Shown: one piece after another, positions 10,410-22,455 of the stretch
Numbering within the stretch: the first letter of the stretch is position 1
How the letters are laid out: every line of letters starts with the position of its first letter
Assembly (NCBI GenBank): GCA_905221605.1
Contig: CAJNDS010002291.1
Location: 276,501-340,500, forward strand
Direction: 5' to 3'
Length of the DNA stretch: 64,000 nt
DNA from: Symbiodinium natans
Lineage: Eukaryota; Sar; Dinophyceae; Suessiales; Symbiodiniaceae
Made by a program: the position numbers and the translations under genes
The notes under the pieces: model-generated
Database searches by the model: none
What the model saw: the letters and a program-made list of their open reading frames with translations, nothing else
Told to the model about the DNA's origin: nothing

Positions 10410-13400
10410 GGCGCACAGTTTCGTAAAGAAAAAACAAAGACAAACAAGTGGCATGGCTGGTGTGTTTGCTGGACTGGATGCGACACTGTATTTTGCCGCT
10501 TGCCTGCAGTCTTATGGCTAAACCTCACAGGGTATCAAGAACGTTTTGATGTGGCAGCAAGCTCTGAACTCTTGTTGGCACAACTTCCAATGGTTGTGCA
10601 CGGGAGCCCAGCGCTTTCTGCATCGAAGTACGGCTGAACGTTCAAGGTCGATCTGTGGCTTGGGGCTTACGCTTAGATGTCCTGAAGCCATCTCAAGCCC
10701 TGGACGCATGCATGCTGTTGAGTGTCATAAGCCATGAATGCATGGTTAGAGAGGGGCCAAGATCTACACTCTTGGGGACTTTAGTGCTGCATCTCTTCGG
10801 AGATCTGAGCCCCAACCTTGGACGGGCCCGCGGACTTGCTGACTTTGGCGACTTTCCGCCTGTCTGCGGGGGATTACTTTGCTTATCAACTTTATATCAA
10901 GATCCACACGCTCTTGGAACACCCCCATTTGTCATCATGGTGCCTCTTCTTGCGGCCAAATTCGTCAATTTCCTGATGCAGGATAGAGAACGAGCAATCA
11001 CCAGCCCCCGCTGTCTTGCTGTCTGCCTCATCGTCAGAGTTCCAGTCATTGTGCGGCTCTGGATGCGGCATTGCTGGCCTGACCAGTTTCGCAGGTTCAG
11101 CCTAGCCCTGGTGAAACTCTCAAATAGCCGCAAGCAGCCAAGCGGAATACGGCGCATCATAATTCAGCACAATGCACTACAACTGCCACCTCACAAGGGT
11201 AAGTGAAAATGGATATTTGGAGGGAGATGATGTGGAAGCCTTCTTGGCATAGACCAAACGCCCATGGCCGAGCCCATGCCTCACACCCACGACGTGTGAA
11301 GCAAAAAACTCAGATAGATTCAGCCGCCCAAAGCGACCTGCCTGGACACATACCTCCGAGAGGCGGTCGAGCTATCGGAGGTCGAAACATCACGGGCCGG
11401 GCCTCAGGTAACTTGCTAGGCGCAAGCCTTTGCTGGAGCTTCATGTCACGCCTGCGCCCCACTTCCTTGGGCAAGACGCTCCGCCTGTCACCGCGATTAG
11501 CCGCGACTTGACCATTTTGCTCTTAGAGGTCATGATCGAAAACTTGCCTCGCGGCGCTTCTGCTGCAACCAGAACTCTTGGTTGAGCGCCATGAGGCATG
11601 TGGCTTACTTCTTGGAACGTGGCATTGTGTCATTTGCTGCTGTGACTGCTTGCGCTCGTCCAAACCAGAAGAATGGCAGCCTTAAATACTGTACTGGCAG
11701 CTTGTCGTGCGTTTGCACAGCTGGTTGAGAAGGCTTCGCATGTGGGCATGTACTGGTACAGGTGGCGCTGTGATCTTAGTTGCCTCTTCACACTACAAGA
11801 AAAACCTCTCATGAGACTGCGGAGGAAGTCATGAGCGCTTCTGCAAACGCCTGCCAAATCAAAGCACTTCCCTCGACCTCGACAGGACATTCAGCAGGAA
11901 CTTCAGCAGATGCGTGCGAATAGGCGTTCGGCGCCTCGGATACAGCAGTGTCAAACTGTACCTTGCACCGACTTTCTCTGCGCAATGATCCTTTTCGCGT
12001 GCAAGACGAGGCTTGACAATGGACACTCAAGTACGAAAACTCTCCGTTCAATGACATAGGTGTGCCTGACATGTTCTAAAGAACCCTGACACGTTGGTCG
12101 CAGCTCGGATTCGCTACTCAGAGCGGCGCTCGTGCAATGAGAAATGGGAAGCCAGGTCCAAGCGTGCAAGAACAGTAGTAATTGTCCTGGCCACTGACAA
12201 AAAGTCTTGCATTATATGTCGTCTCTGACACTCGCTGCAGCTTCTATGACACTTTGCGTCCATGCTCCTGCCGTAGGAGAACAGAGATTCCGGGATGGAC
12301 TCCTTACTCGAGGGAAGAGTGTGCATGGACAAGCTGCCTGTCTCGGAACACGTCGATGGATTGTCATGGCCACAGATTAGACTGTTCAAGAGTTACCAGT
12401 ACACATCCTAAAACCCAAAACTGTCTACGTAGCGAATGCCATACAACGACATTCCACACGTGCTTGGAGAATTTGCTGCGCACTTGCACTCCTCGGGGGC
12501 AACCAGTAGCCGTTGCTCATCGTACCTTCTCGGGAACCATGCAAGAAGAGATCTCGACCAAGTACAGAACAGCAGCAAGGCATGGTATTTGCAATGGGTG
12601 CTTGATAAGTTTGTCCACCATTTCGCCCCTGTCCAAGTCCGACTGCTGCATGACCAGCTTCTGCACCTGGGCCCAGGTTTGCAAGAAACCCGTGGATCCA
12701 ACTGGCCATGGTAAGCACTTGATCGCCACGTTGGCTGTGGGCTATGGGCTTAGGGCACATTGTTGAGGGTGCAAGACGGCGCTCAATTGGCACGATCAGG
12801 CACTGTGGGGATAGCTAGGCCTGTCGAAGACCTGGTCTAAGGTCTGATACGTACCAGTCTGACACGCTATCGGTCAAAAACGCGGTCTTGAGCGCTCTGC
12901 TCTCGGACGACCTGTTGGTTCGCGAATCTTGTGTTCATTCGTGTAGCTACTGAATGCTACTGAGTTGCAATCGGATTCTTAGGCAACTGAGAACTTAGGC
13001 GCCAACCCATTGGGAAATCGTTGGCGATTGCAAGTCGCCTTGCACACGTCCATTTGCCACATATGTCGATGCAAACAAAAGCGCTGCCGAGTTGAACCTG
13101 GCGTTCTTTGCTCCGCTGGTACCTGCGGCCCCAGAGATGCAACACATGCCCACGAATGCATCACAATACATCTATACATCTAGCGGATCTAGCACTCGCT
13201 TCACTCTGCTTTGCAGTACCACAACTTGGGGTCCCAGCTTCGAGGGTTGCCGGATCAAATCCGACCTCTAAGTAGGCTTGCAATATCTGCAGGCACCTTG
13301 GTGCAAGAAAGCACATTCCGCGTGAGTCTCGCTTCTATCATCTGTTCCTACCCCTGATTCCCTGACGTTCACTACAAGAACGATAACGACCCTACTTGCA

Positions 13401-13440
13401 GCATTACTGCTTCTGAAGCTACACGGCGGCTGGCTACGGC
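10410..13440 (-). other. Unresolved stretch with exon-like pieces, mostly minus strand
   Basis: Several minus-strand fragments look coding but match no family I can name: an acidic piece NDWNSDDEADSKTAGAG with EIDEFGRKKRHHDDKWG (about 11050-10920), RKVAKVSKSAGPSKVGAQIS (about 10860-10800), KVQFDTAVSEAPNAYSHASA (about 11970-11900), and QKLVMQQSDLDRGEMVDKLI (about 12680-12600). They suggest one or more further multi-exon genes upstream of the phosphatase on the same strand. Confidence 0.3.
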
Positions 13441-13448
13441 CACGGACC

Positions 13449-13830
13449 ATGGGTAGGGCTCGGGCTCTGTGTCTTCTTCGTTTTTGTATATTGTCACTTG
13501 TTCTTCTCGTTATCTGTGATTTCGTGTTTCTTCTGCATTTGTCATTATTGCTCTTTATCTATCTCTCTCTCCTCCTCCATTTTCTTGGTATTTTCCTTTC
13601 TACTCTTTACTATGTATTGGTTCTTGCATTTTCTTCTTTACCCGTTCTTATCTATGCTTCTTCTTTCTTATGGATTATTTATTCTTTCCTCTTTCCTCTT
13701 TCCTCTTTCCTCTTTCCTCTTTCTTCTTTCTTCTTTCTTCTTTCTTCTTTCTTCTTTCTTCTTTCTTCTTTCTTCTTTCTTCTTTCTTCTTTCTTGTTTC
13801 TTTGTTCTATTTCTTCTTAGTTCTGCCTTC
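13449..13830. repeat. Polypyrimidine tract with (CTTTCTT/CTTTCCT)n core
   Basis: Almost pure pyrimidine on the plus strand. From about 13680 to 13798 it is a 7-bp repeat of TCTTTCC grading into TCTTTCT. Reading frames through it are Ser/Phe/Leu low complexity (Lys/Glu/Arg on the other strand). Mirror-symmetric purine-pyrimidine tracts of this kind can form triplex DNA. Confidence 0.9.
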
Positions 13831-16800
13831 TTCTTACACAAAGCCAGAAGTGCTTGTTGCAAAACTAGCCCTACTTCCACGAAATACCACCGACACTACG
13901 AACACTGCTTGAAGCATGCGAAAACCGCTGAGAAAAATTACACGATTCCTGCTAGTAGTAGAAGTGCCCAAATCCTGTGCTTCTCTGACGTGGAACATGC
14001 ACTCGATGGATGTAATCTCGCCACCCCACGGATGCCGCACACCGAGTCTCGCGCCGTTCCCCTGTGCTGGTGTCACTGGAACCGCAGCTCTCATGAACTC
14101 GATGGCCTGAGGGATCGCTGCAGGAGATCCCTTGAAGTTTCCTAATTGAGTTGTATTAGTCATTCATCCTTTCGAGGGCTGCCACTTCAAGCCGCCAGTA
14201 TGGCAGCCATGGAACGTTTTGATGTCGTAGCTGCCAATATGATCACTGGGACTATTGTTGCTGCTGGGCTGTGGTGGTGCAGACTTGTGTTTGTGCGATC
14301 CCGGGCCTTGTAGATAACGAGCGTCTCGTGCCGAGTTTCAAGCTGTCATTTGGTTGGGCAGCAACAAACCCGTCCCAAATGAGCATTGCAAAAAGAAAGC
14401 TAACGATGCTAACCTGATTTCTTTGAGCACCCTTTTTCACTACGGCTGTACGTCTTTCAGTTCACAATAAGGCGACAGCAGCTGCTTGTAGAGTGGCATG
14501 TAATGAGTAGAACCCCGGCTTGCATACACTGGAGCATTACTTGCTGATTGTCATGCAGGCTCGCACTCATGCCTAGAATCGTCATGATGAGCTTCGATGC
14601 TTCCACCGTCACCTTGCACGGTACTCATCTTTGAAAATTTGCGCTTGCCGTGAACAGTCCCTGGAGCATGCAAGCACATACTGTCGAGCTGACAATAGCC
14701 GTCGCGAGAGCTGGCACAGTCTTGGTGCAGCGCTTGCTGAGGTATTGAGACAGCTCCCACCAGGGTTGTGGCAAGACCTGTCTAAGCTGAGACGCGTCAG
14801 CTATTTGTCCCAGGAATTGTCAGGATGCAGTGCATTTGAAAAGATTTGTTTTTGGCTGGGGCTCCTGCCCAGTGTGTCTTCATGGATCAAGAGGCAGGCC
14901 TGTAAAGACTTGCCATATCTGGCCACAACTTGGCTGTTCCTTACGCAGATGCTAAACAATGCTCCAGCGTGCCAGCTCTCGCGAGGTGGCCAGCTGCACC
15001 AGATCCGTCAGCAGCTGCCATCAACAAAGATAACACATGTATCTTGAAAACATATCTAGAACACTTTGCAAACTTGGCTTCGGCGCTGTGGTTGCACGAC
15101 CAGCTGTCTCGGCGCATAACCTCCAGCCCGCAAAGACTAGTGCACATTGGCCCAACGTCGGAAAGTCGAGGCCCGTGCACAAGTTCGCCAAGCTCCTCTC
15201 GAAGCTGCACAGCAGCGAGGAACCTTGCTGGGAAATACAAATTGCCAGACTTTAAAACAGGATGAACTGAAAAGTATGGATCAATTCATGAACACAATAT
15301 CCACTGAGCTTCACGCGGCCGAATCTGCTCGTGACATGAATTGATGTCGTCTGCTGTTTCATCCTTGGCTGCGCAGCTTGCACCAAGAGCACAACATCGC
15401 GTGCTGGTGTGGCATGTCGGCCACAGATTCGGGGATGCGTGGTTCTTTGACTCTCATCAATCGGGCTTGCACACAATCTTTCGGCTGCAGCGAGAAAGTG
15501 AAACGAAATGGGGGACGAACAAATCAAACTGCACACCTTTTCTAACACACATTGCAAAACAAGTGCAATACACCTTCATGGGGCCCATGCAGCGAACAGA
15601 GTTTCCACCTCGTGCTGGCTGAATCCTAGACCTGCAATCGCTCTTTTAGACAAATCGAGTCTCAAAAGCTTCAAGAACCAGGGACCTGGAAGGCTCTGGC
15701 ACTCTGCTTTGTCTGTTCGAAGTTCCAGCCAGCGTGCCACCTTGACAAAATCAAAAAAACATGATGCAAACAACAACTTCAGAAAAACTCGTTGATCTCG
15801 GAGTGCCAGAAATCCATGCTCGTGTATTGCCATGGGTACATCACTTCCAATCCCCCTGAACCGAACTGAGCTCCACCCGACTCGGTTGCGAGGACAGCCT
15901 CAGACAAGCGAAGCAATCACATCAAAACCTGCAGCTGCACAGCAACGGCTAGTCAGCCACAAAATTGGTCCGCTGAACTGAAACTTTTCCGGGGCACACA
16001 TAGCGATGAAGATCACGGGATTGCAATTGCACAATGGATTGCTGCCATCGCCTGAAATGCGCAGGCCGCAAATACCAAGTTTGTCAACAAATCTTGCATG
16101 AAGCTAGCATTGTCGGCAAGTCACTTTACCGCATCTAACCAGACTTTTCGAAGTTCCGACTCCACTTTGACCTGGCTTTCATTTGCAGCGTTGGGACACT
16201 CAAAACAACCCCGAAGCACTGAATGGCGCCACGCACGCTTGTTACAGCTCAAGACGGCAACCTTGCCCAGGCAGCCACGCTTTCTGCAAACCACTTCACA
16301 TCTTCAAGCTCTGCCACAGACAGCCTTCGCGCAGCTTACGAGTCTTTCTATCCTTGTAGCAAGCGAAAAGTATAAAAAACATTGCACATAAGCACGCATA
16401 TTTGAGAATTCCGACCCTTCCAGCCAATTCGTCATGTCATGCCTCGCTTGCAACTCCGCCAATCAATCGTAAACGGCGCAGTTCCACTGTTGGGACTCGC
16501 ACCGTTTGCCAACACAGCACAATCTCAGGCTGTTACGGACTGACTTTGCAATCGCGTGAGATCTTGTGCGGAAGTAGTGCCTACCGTGAAGAGCACATTC
16601 TCTCACGCCGTACGTCGTGTCATGTCATGCAAGCATGACTACTCGAAATTGGATCGGCCTCCGGAATCGGCAGTGGGCCCTTTACGTCTGCCTTCCACAC
16701 GAACACATGATCACTGATGACCCGTTACTGCAGCGTTTCACGTGCAAACATGTGCAAACCACATAGTCTGATTTTGGCCACCTCCAAACCATGGCACCTA
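13831..16800 (-). other. Unresolved minus-strand gene or genes
   Basis: Exon-like pieces on the minus strand include AVLATESGGAQFGSGG with YPWQYTSMDFWHSEIN (about 15900-15790), which joins in frame to EWHAGWNFEQTKQSARAFQ (about 15740-15690) across a GT-AG intron, and a terminal DIKTFHGCHTGGLKWQPSKG followed by TGA (about 14225-14165). A separate open piece, NFKGSPAAIPQAIEFMRAAV and on, follows from an ATG at 14163. The Trp/His-rich part suggests a secreted or enzymatic protein, but I cannot name the family. Confidence 0.35.
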
Positions 16801-16830
16801 ATGGTTGTCAACATTGTGAACCCACGTAAC

Positions 16831-16973
16831 CTGCATGGCATCCAAGATGTGCGCAAGCTCGACCTGCAATGCAAATAGTGTAAAACATCTGCTCGAACCA
16901 TCAAAAAGTGCGAATGCAAAATCCCAACCTTGCTGACATAGCCTCGTTGTTTTGAATCCAAAACTTGAAAAAC
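16831..16973 (-). CDS. EF-hand protein fragment (two exons)
   Basis: Exons 16973-16929 and 16863-16831, separated by a 65-nt GT-AG intron, join in phase to read VFQVLDSKQRGYVSK then VELAHILDAMQ. This matches an EF-hand helix-loop-helix: hydrophobic F..VLD, a 12-residue loop with D at position 1 and G at position 6, then an EL..IL helix. The spacing and wording resemble the second EF-hand of EFCAB2/DRC8 proteins of the ciliary dynein regulatory complex, but one motif is too little to assign this. Loop position 12 is Val-Glu rather than clearly Glu, so calcium binding is uncertain. Flanking exons were not found. Confidence 0.5.
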
Positions 16974-16999
16974 CTGGGAAATTCGGATACGCGGCAACA

Positions 17000-18440
17000 A
17001 TTTCCACATGAAACAAACTGGGACCGACACTTCTGCCAGCAAAGCCTCTCTCCGAGTTGGACTATTCTCTTGGGCCATGCCGACCTGCCGCACGGAATGG
17101 ATTCTCCAAGCATCAAAAACCTCATCCGATTCATCACAAGTCCGTCTTTGTAACACATGCATCATACCAAGGCGCGTGCAACACAGTGTCTGCGCGAAAC
17201 ATTCACGCGCACAGCTGTCCATTACCGGCACCACATGAAGTAAACCTCAAAGTCGTGCTGCTGTCCCACATCTTCGAAGATGACTGCAACATGCGAATAG
17301 GCGTAGCATTAAATGTACACATGTGGTTCCACATACAATCCACGAAAGTTCGATGTACGTCGCCTGTGCTCACTTACGCATGACGATTGCAACTCCAGCC
17401 GGACAAACATCGTTCATGAGAACGCCCGCCATCGCAGCTGTTCATGGCAACAAACCCAACATGGCAAACCGACTTGGAAAACCTTTTCGTCGTGCTGAAT
17501 GCAAGTTTCCCTTCATGCAACCTTTGTTTGAATACTCGAAGCGTCTTCATGACATCCTATGTTCTGCCACATTTCCAGAACGGTCCAGATCCATGTCGCT
17601 TTGCCCACAACGCACTAGATACGCTGGGCCAAGAAGTGTCTTGTTCGCTATCTTGGCAAGAAACTAGCCCACGTATCATCACAAGCAAAGGGCAATTGAA
17701 ACGCAAATCCTTTCCAGTTTCTGCAATATTTTTGTTGTTCGCGGATCTTGGGGGGAGGGGAGGCGATAAATTGCCCAACGCGCGGAAACTTGCCTGGTAG
17801 TTTCCCTGTTTTTTCAGGTTTCCTTCGGTTCTTTCGCAGTTCCTGCTGGGTGGGCGGAGGAAGGATTGGTAAAAAGGTGCTTCAAAGGCTAGGGCGAGCG
17901 GGGTCTGAGGGTTATGCCCAGCTGTTTCATTATACGGTTATTTTATAAGTTTCTGTAAAATCTTGTTCTACCTTCTTCGTTATTTCCTGTGTTGTCGGTT
18001 TATTCGTTTTACGTATGGGGCTTCTAAGGCTTGTTGTTCTTCATTCGTGTTTTCCTTAATATTTTCATTCAATACTTTTCAGTCGTTTTTGTAATGTTGT
18101 TTGCGGGGTTTTCCTATTGTTCGGCTGTGATGTGTTACCAAGAACTGAATAAAGAATTGTCACATATGTTAATATAATTATTGTCTGGGGTTTTTGTGCT
18201 CTTAGTTTAGTTATTTCAGGGTTTCGGACTTTAGGATTGTCGTCATCATCAACAGCGACGTCTTCACCTTTGACAAGGTGTGCCTTGCTCGCTTGAGTAA
18301 ACACTGGCTGAAAGCACAGCGAAGCTTTTGACTTGCTTGGTTGCATGCCAGTATTGTTAGCAGACTTGGGGTAAAGCGTTTCTTGACACCACCCGTAGCC
18401 CTTCGCTCTGTCCAAGCATTGTGCTCCTGTGGTTTCTTCC
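17000..18440. other. Unassigned stretch, T-rich in the right half
   Basis: 17000-17730 contains scattered short open frames without recognisable motifs. One minus-strand piece, CDESDEVFDAWRIHSVRQ (about 17150-17090), could be an upstream exon of the EF-hand fragment. 17750-18200 is T-rich on the plus strand with no convincing coding sequence. Confidence 0.4.
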
Positions 18441-18453
18441 TCACGATGTCCGC

Positions 18454-19060
18454 TTACCCGAAGCAGAACTGTACCAACGAGGAGATTGAGAAGGCTCTGT
18501 TGGTTGAGGAGTAGAGTGAGGAAGGGGTGGGGGCTCTTTGTGGTAATATTTTTTTGGCTTTTTGGGGTATTTTTTGTTTTCTCACCCTATACGGGGGACA
18601 ACCAAGGGGAAAAAGAAACCAGAAAATCAACCCCAACAATTGCCCTAGAATTATATTCCCCAGACCAACCAGCAACACACCAAGCACACGGACAAAGAGG
18701 AACCCAGGAGGGGAGTTAGGGGGAACAGGATTCACACCTTTAGAGCCAAACCCCTCAAACCAAGGTTCTACATTTTCAGTATGACACCAGCTTGCACTGA
18801 CCATCTTGAGCCAAAATTTACATTCATAGGAAACATTGCCCTTAACTCTACCAGAAGTCCTTTGAACCTCCGCACTCCCCCTGCCCTGCCCCTGACGCTT
18901 CTGGGGCACTCCATGGAGGTTCCATATTGGCCAAAAACTGTCCCTTCACGACAGCAGCCAAAACAAACGTTTAACGTCCGGTGGACGGGCCGTAGCCATT
19001 GGCTTGCACGTCGTGGTTTAACGTCATCCAGGACGATTTGCATTAACTTTTGAACACCAC
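18454..19060 (-). other. Possible retroposed transcript with spliced-leader relic
   Basis: At 18817-18805 the minus strand reads ATTTTGGCTCAAG, the 13-nt 3' end of the conserved dinoflagellate spliced leader, and an ATG follows with no gap (18804). An open frame runs on to about 18454 with a hydrophobic central part (LGVLLVGLGNIILGQLLGL). The frame also continues upstream of the relic, so it is not a clean gene start. At 18990-19006 on the plus strand, CCGTAGCCATTGGCTTG resembles the leader's 5' end with a 2-nt deletion. The product is not recognised. Confidence 0.4.
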
Positions 19061-19369
19061 ATTGGGCGTATCCGATCCACCATTCAACCCCTGAGGATAA
19101 CCAGCGAACGGGTCCAGGAACTAACCTAAACCTTATAGTTCGCTCCTATTCATTTGACACATTGGTCATTTTCCAATTCCTCCACCTTTTCCCAGCATAC
19201 TTCAGCATAAAGGGTTACAGCAGAAAGGAGAGAAACGGCTCCTATATCCAGACCGCACGACGTCCAACCAGTTAAAAACCAGTCCGTCCACCTATAGCAG
19301 TCACTTTTCAACCAGTCGTCCAGCTTCGCAGGCTCGATGCAGTCGTAGCAGAACATCCTCCAAGGTTTC

Positions 19370-19421
19370 AATCCCCACCACTGGATCGGTCAGGCAATCC
19401 CCACCACTGGATCGGTCAGGC
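19370..19421. repeat. 26-bp tandem duplication
   Basis: Two exact adjacent copies containing CCCCACCACTGGATCGGTCA. The length is not a multiple of three, so the duplication alone shifts any frame crossing it. Confidence 0.95.
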
Positions 19422-19600
19422 ATCTCTGGATTGAGGATAATACCCCTTCTCTTCTTGCCTCATCTAAAGCATGTCTCTCAGGTTCCGGACTAAGAGATGA
19501 ATTTCCAGATTCCTTGGTATCCACCGGCGCCGAAACTCCTTTTGAAGGAGCGCTCCCAGATTCGGCACCTCCTTTTACAAAAAACTCCCAGGCTTCTCCT

Positions 19601-20010
<410 letters not shown>

Positions 20011-20104
20011 GGAAAAGAAAAGAAAACCCCCTCGGTTCTCCAACGCCTCAACTTGAGAAGGCATTTCTTGGCGCAACTCATAAATGCACATGCACATGCA
20101 CAAA

Positions 20105-20930
20105 TACCAGTCCACGCAATGATGTACTTGCCCGCTGTAAAAGAATATCGGATTGCCCGCCTCATCATAAAGTATGACTCCTACGCCAGCAGGCATATCA
20201 CTGTCAGGTTCATACGATCCATCACTGAACAGGTACATGGTCCGTCCCGCAGAAGCATTCAGGGTTAATGGAGTTGAACCAGCAAAGTCGGCCCCTGAGC
20301 ACTTCAGCTTCTCGTGGCGTCATCTGTCCAGTTCAAGGAAACGCCTCACCTCTCCCACGAGTTCCTGCCGACGTTCATCTGTGTGCCGAATGTTTATGTT
20401 GCCATTACGAGAATCACTCAGATCGAAGAGCAAGCCCAGCGCAGAAAATGTTTCTCCAAACTTGGTTGCTTTCCGGCCTGCGCGCGCGTAATCAACATTC
20501 AAGAGACCAAAGAGCTCATCCACAACCGGCATCCACTTGGTCTTCGCAACCCTCTCGGACAATAGTAGGAAAGTCGTCAAGCCAAAATATGGCCGGCCTT
20601 CCAAATTGCGGCAGAGACGCGTAAGAAGCCTGCTAAGCCAGTGGCACCGAACACCAAGACGTTGGAACCATAAACGGCAACTCCTCCTGACTCCGCGTCC
20701 TTTACAGCTCTTCCTCAACCTTGCACGGTCGTCCGGATGAAGTGGGTAGGCCGAAACCAGATTGTAGGTGCTTCCACGCAGCGCCACACCACCGTCATCA
20801 GCCAACGCCAAGTCTCTAATATCTGCTCGTGAGATTGAATCGTTCAGGAAGACCGCCGGTCAGATTTCGGCCGCTCCCGTCATCTATCACACGAAGTTTG
20901 TTCTTTACTGCAGGCCAAATCTTCTTACCA
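20105..20930 (-). pseudogene. Rearranged RT/RNase H fragment of the DIRS-like element
   Basis: The minus strand repeats the pol 3' half of the element at 22456-25230 with decay. It reads NLVSAYPLHPDDRARLR (three codons missing after SAY), GRKATKFGETFSALGLLFDL, then FSDGSYEPDSDMPAGVG and NPIFFYSGQVHH. There are several frameshifts, the YFDD catalytic box is scrambled, and about 150 bp between the RT and RNase H parts is absent. After GQVHH the rest of RNase H is gone and the sequence runs into the CA-bearing repeat copy. It is dead as a gene. Confidence 0.85.
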
Positions 20931-21607
20931 CGCCATGTCGTGGTTTGAATGGTCTACCTCATTGAGTTGCAAAGAGACCGGTCTGCCGCTATGGGAACGA
21001 GTCCAATCATCCCATCACGCCGCAAGACTTGCTAGAGGAGAATTTTTGGTCACGAGCGCTGCGCTGATCTGGCAATTCCAGGATTACAGAACTCACCGCA
21101 AACGACTCGTTAACAGCATAATTGCACTCCTGGGGTTCTAATCCCTCGTGTGCACACGTGCCTGTTACACATGACTTTCTGATTTGTTGATTGAGTGATT
21201 TGATCTGGTAGTGCTTTATTCGCCTTCGCTTGACATTTGACATTTGTCCACTTACCGTTGAACTTTGACCATTTGAGGGAGTAGAAATAATTTAGTAATA
21301 AAGTGCGGACTTCAGTTCACTCGGGTCGGGCTGGAAAAGGACAAGGGCCTTGCTCGGGCCCTAAGTCTGTGAGAGTCCGGGGCTTTGGCGGGTTGCTGCG
21401 TGCGACCCACCTCTGCTGCGCAACCTGTCCTGCGACGCTGGCGTAATGGCCAGGGGCTTCATTCGCCACAAACGCGCGGTGTGGATCAGGTTAATTTTCT
21501 AACGACAACGATAACCGGAGAGTGCATGCTTCGCGTGAAGATCAGTGCGGGCGGAAGCGCTTGGACGAAGGGGTTGCGTTCTGCCGTACGCGGAAGGTCC
21601 CCTCCCT
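20931..21607. other. Unassigned stretch between element fragments
   Basis: No convincing coding sequence. AT-rich around 21150-21310, and GC-richer with short open frames at 21320-21600. It ends where the second 285-bp repeat begins. Confidence 0.4.
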
Positions 21608-21893
21608 TATTCTTTAAAAGAAATCCACTCAAACTCTCATCGTTGCAATCCCAACGCATTTGAATTTATTTCACACAAATGGTGGTCCCAGATATCTGAA
21701 CTCAATGCCCTTGTATGATTCAACATCACTAGGATTCACGCTCATCCTTTTTTCTCATAAGAGGCTCTGGGGTAAGTCGCGGTGAAGTACTTGCACACGT
21801 CATACGTGTATGGACCAACGGTCCCACGCTACACGGGGGCACGAGCTATGACTCGCACCCCACACGTGCATGCACCCGCTTCTCCCTGGGTGG
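21608..21893. repeat. Copy 2 of the 285-bp repeat
   Basis: Nearly identical to 22157-22435 from TTATTCTTTAAAAGAAATCC through CACCCGCTTCTCC. It continues with a GGGTGGTGGGTGGGAAAA segment also seen after copy 1 but missing after copy 3. Confidence 0.93.
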
Positions 21894-22156
21894 TGGGTGG
21901 GAAAAAAGAAAGAAAACCTCACGGTTCTCTCATGCCCCAGCTTGAGTGGCATTCCCTGGCGCAAGTCACAAGTATAAACGCACATGCATAAATACCAAAC
22001 CCTGCAATGTCATGACTGTAAATTTGCATGTGCACTTGTGCGCATTCCCTTGGGATGACACCCGAAAGAGACTTTGAGTTTGTTGTTTTTTGCGTCCCCG
22101 GCAAACAACAAATTTCTTTTCTAGAATAAAGTGAACATCCTTCGGATTGTTGCACT

Positions 22157-22435
22157 TATTCTTTAAAAGAAATCCACTCAAACTCTCATCGTTGCAATCC
22201 CAATGCATTTGAATTTATTTCACACAAATGGTGGTCCCAGATATCTGAACTCAATGCCCTTGTATGATTCAACATCACTAGGATTCACGCTCATCCTTTT
22301 TTCTCATAAGAGGCTCTGGGGTAAGTCGCGGTGAAGTACTTGCACACGTCATACGTGTATGGACCAACGGTCCCACGCTACACGGGGGCACGAGCTATGA
22401 CTCGCACCCCACACGTGCATGCACCCGCTTCTCCC
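22157..22435. repeat. Copy 3 of the 285-bp repeat, abutting the pol 3' end
   Basis: Near-identical to copy 2. Its right end lies only about 20 bp from the pol stop codon, so it occupies the 3'-terminal region of the DIRS-like element and may be an element terminal repeat. Confidence 0.9.
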
Positions 22436-22455
22436 CCCACAACCTGTGCATGCCT

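Noticed and set aside
13498-14145. 215-codon plus-strand frame
   Set aside because: More than half is translation of the CTTTCTT repeat.
18446-18514. Short plus-strand frame MSAYPKQNCTNEEIEKALLV
   Set aside because: It begins with an ATG and looks coding-like, but it is only 22 codons with no flanking exons or family match.
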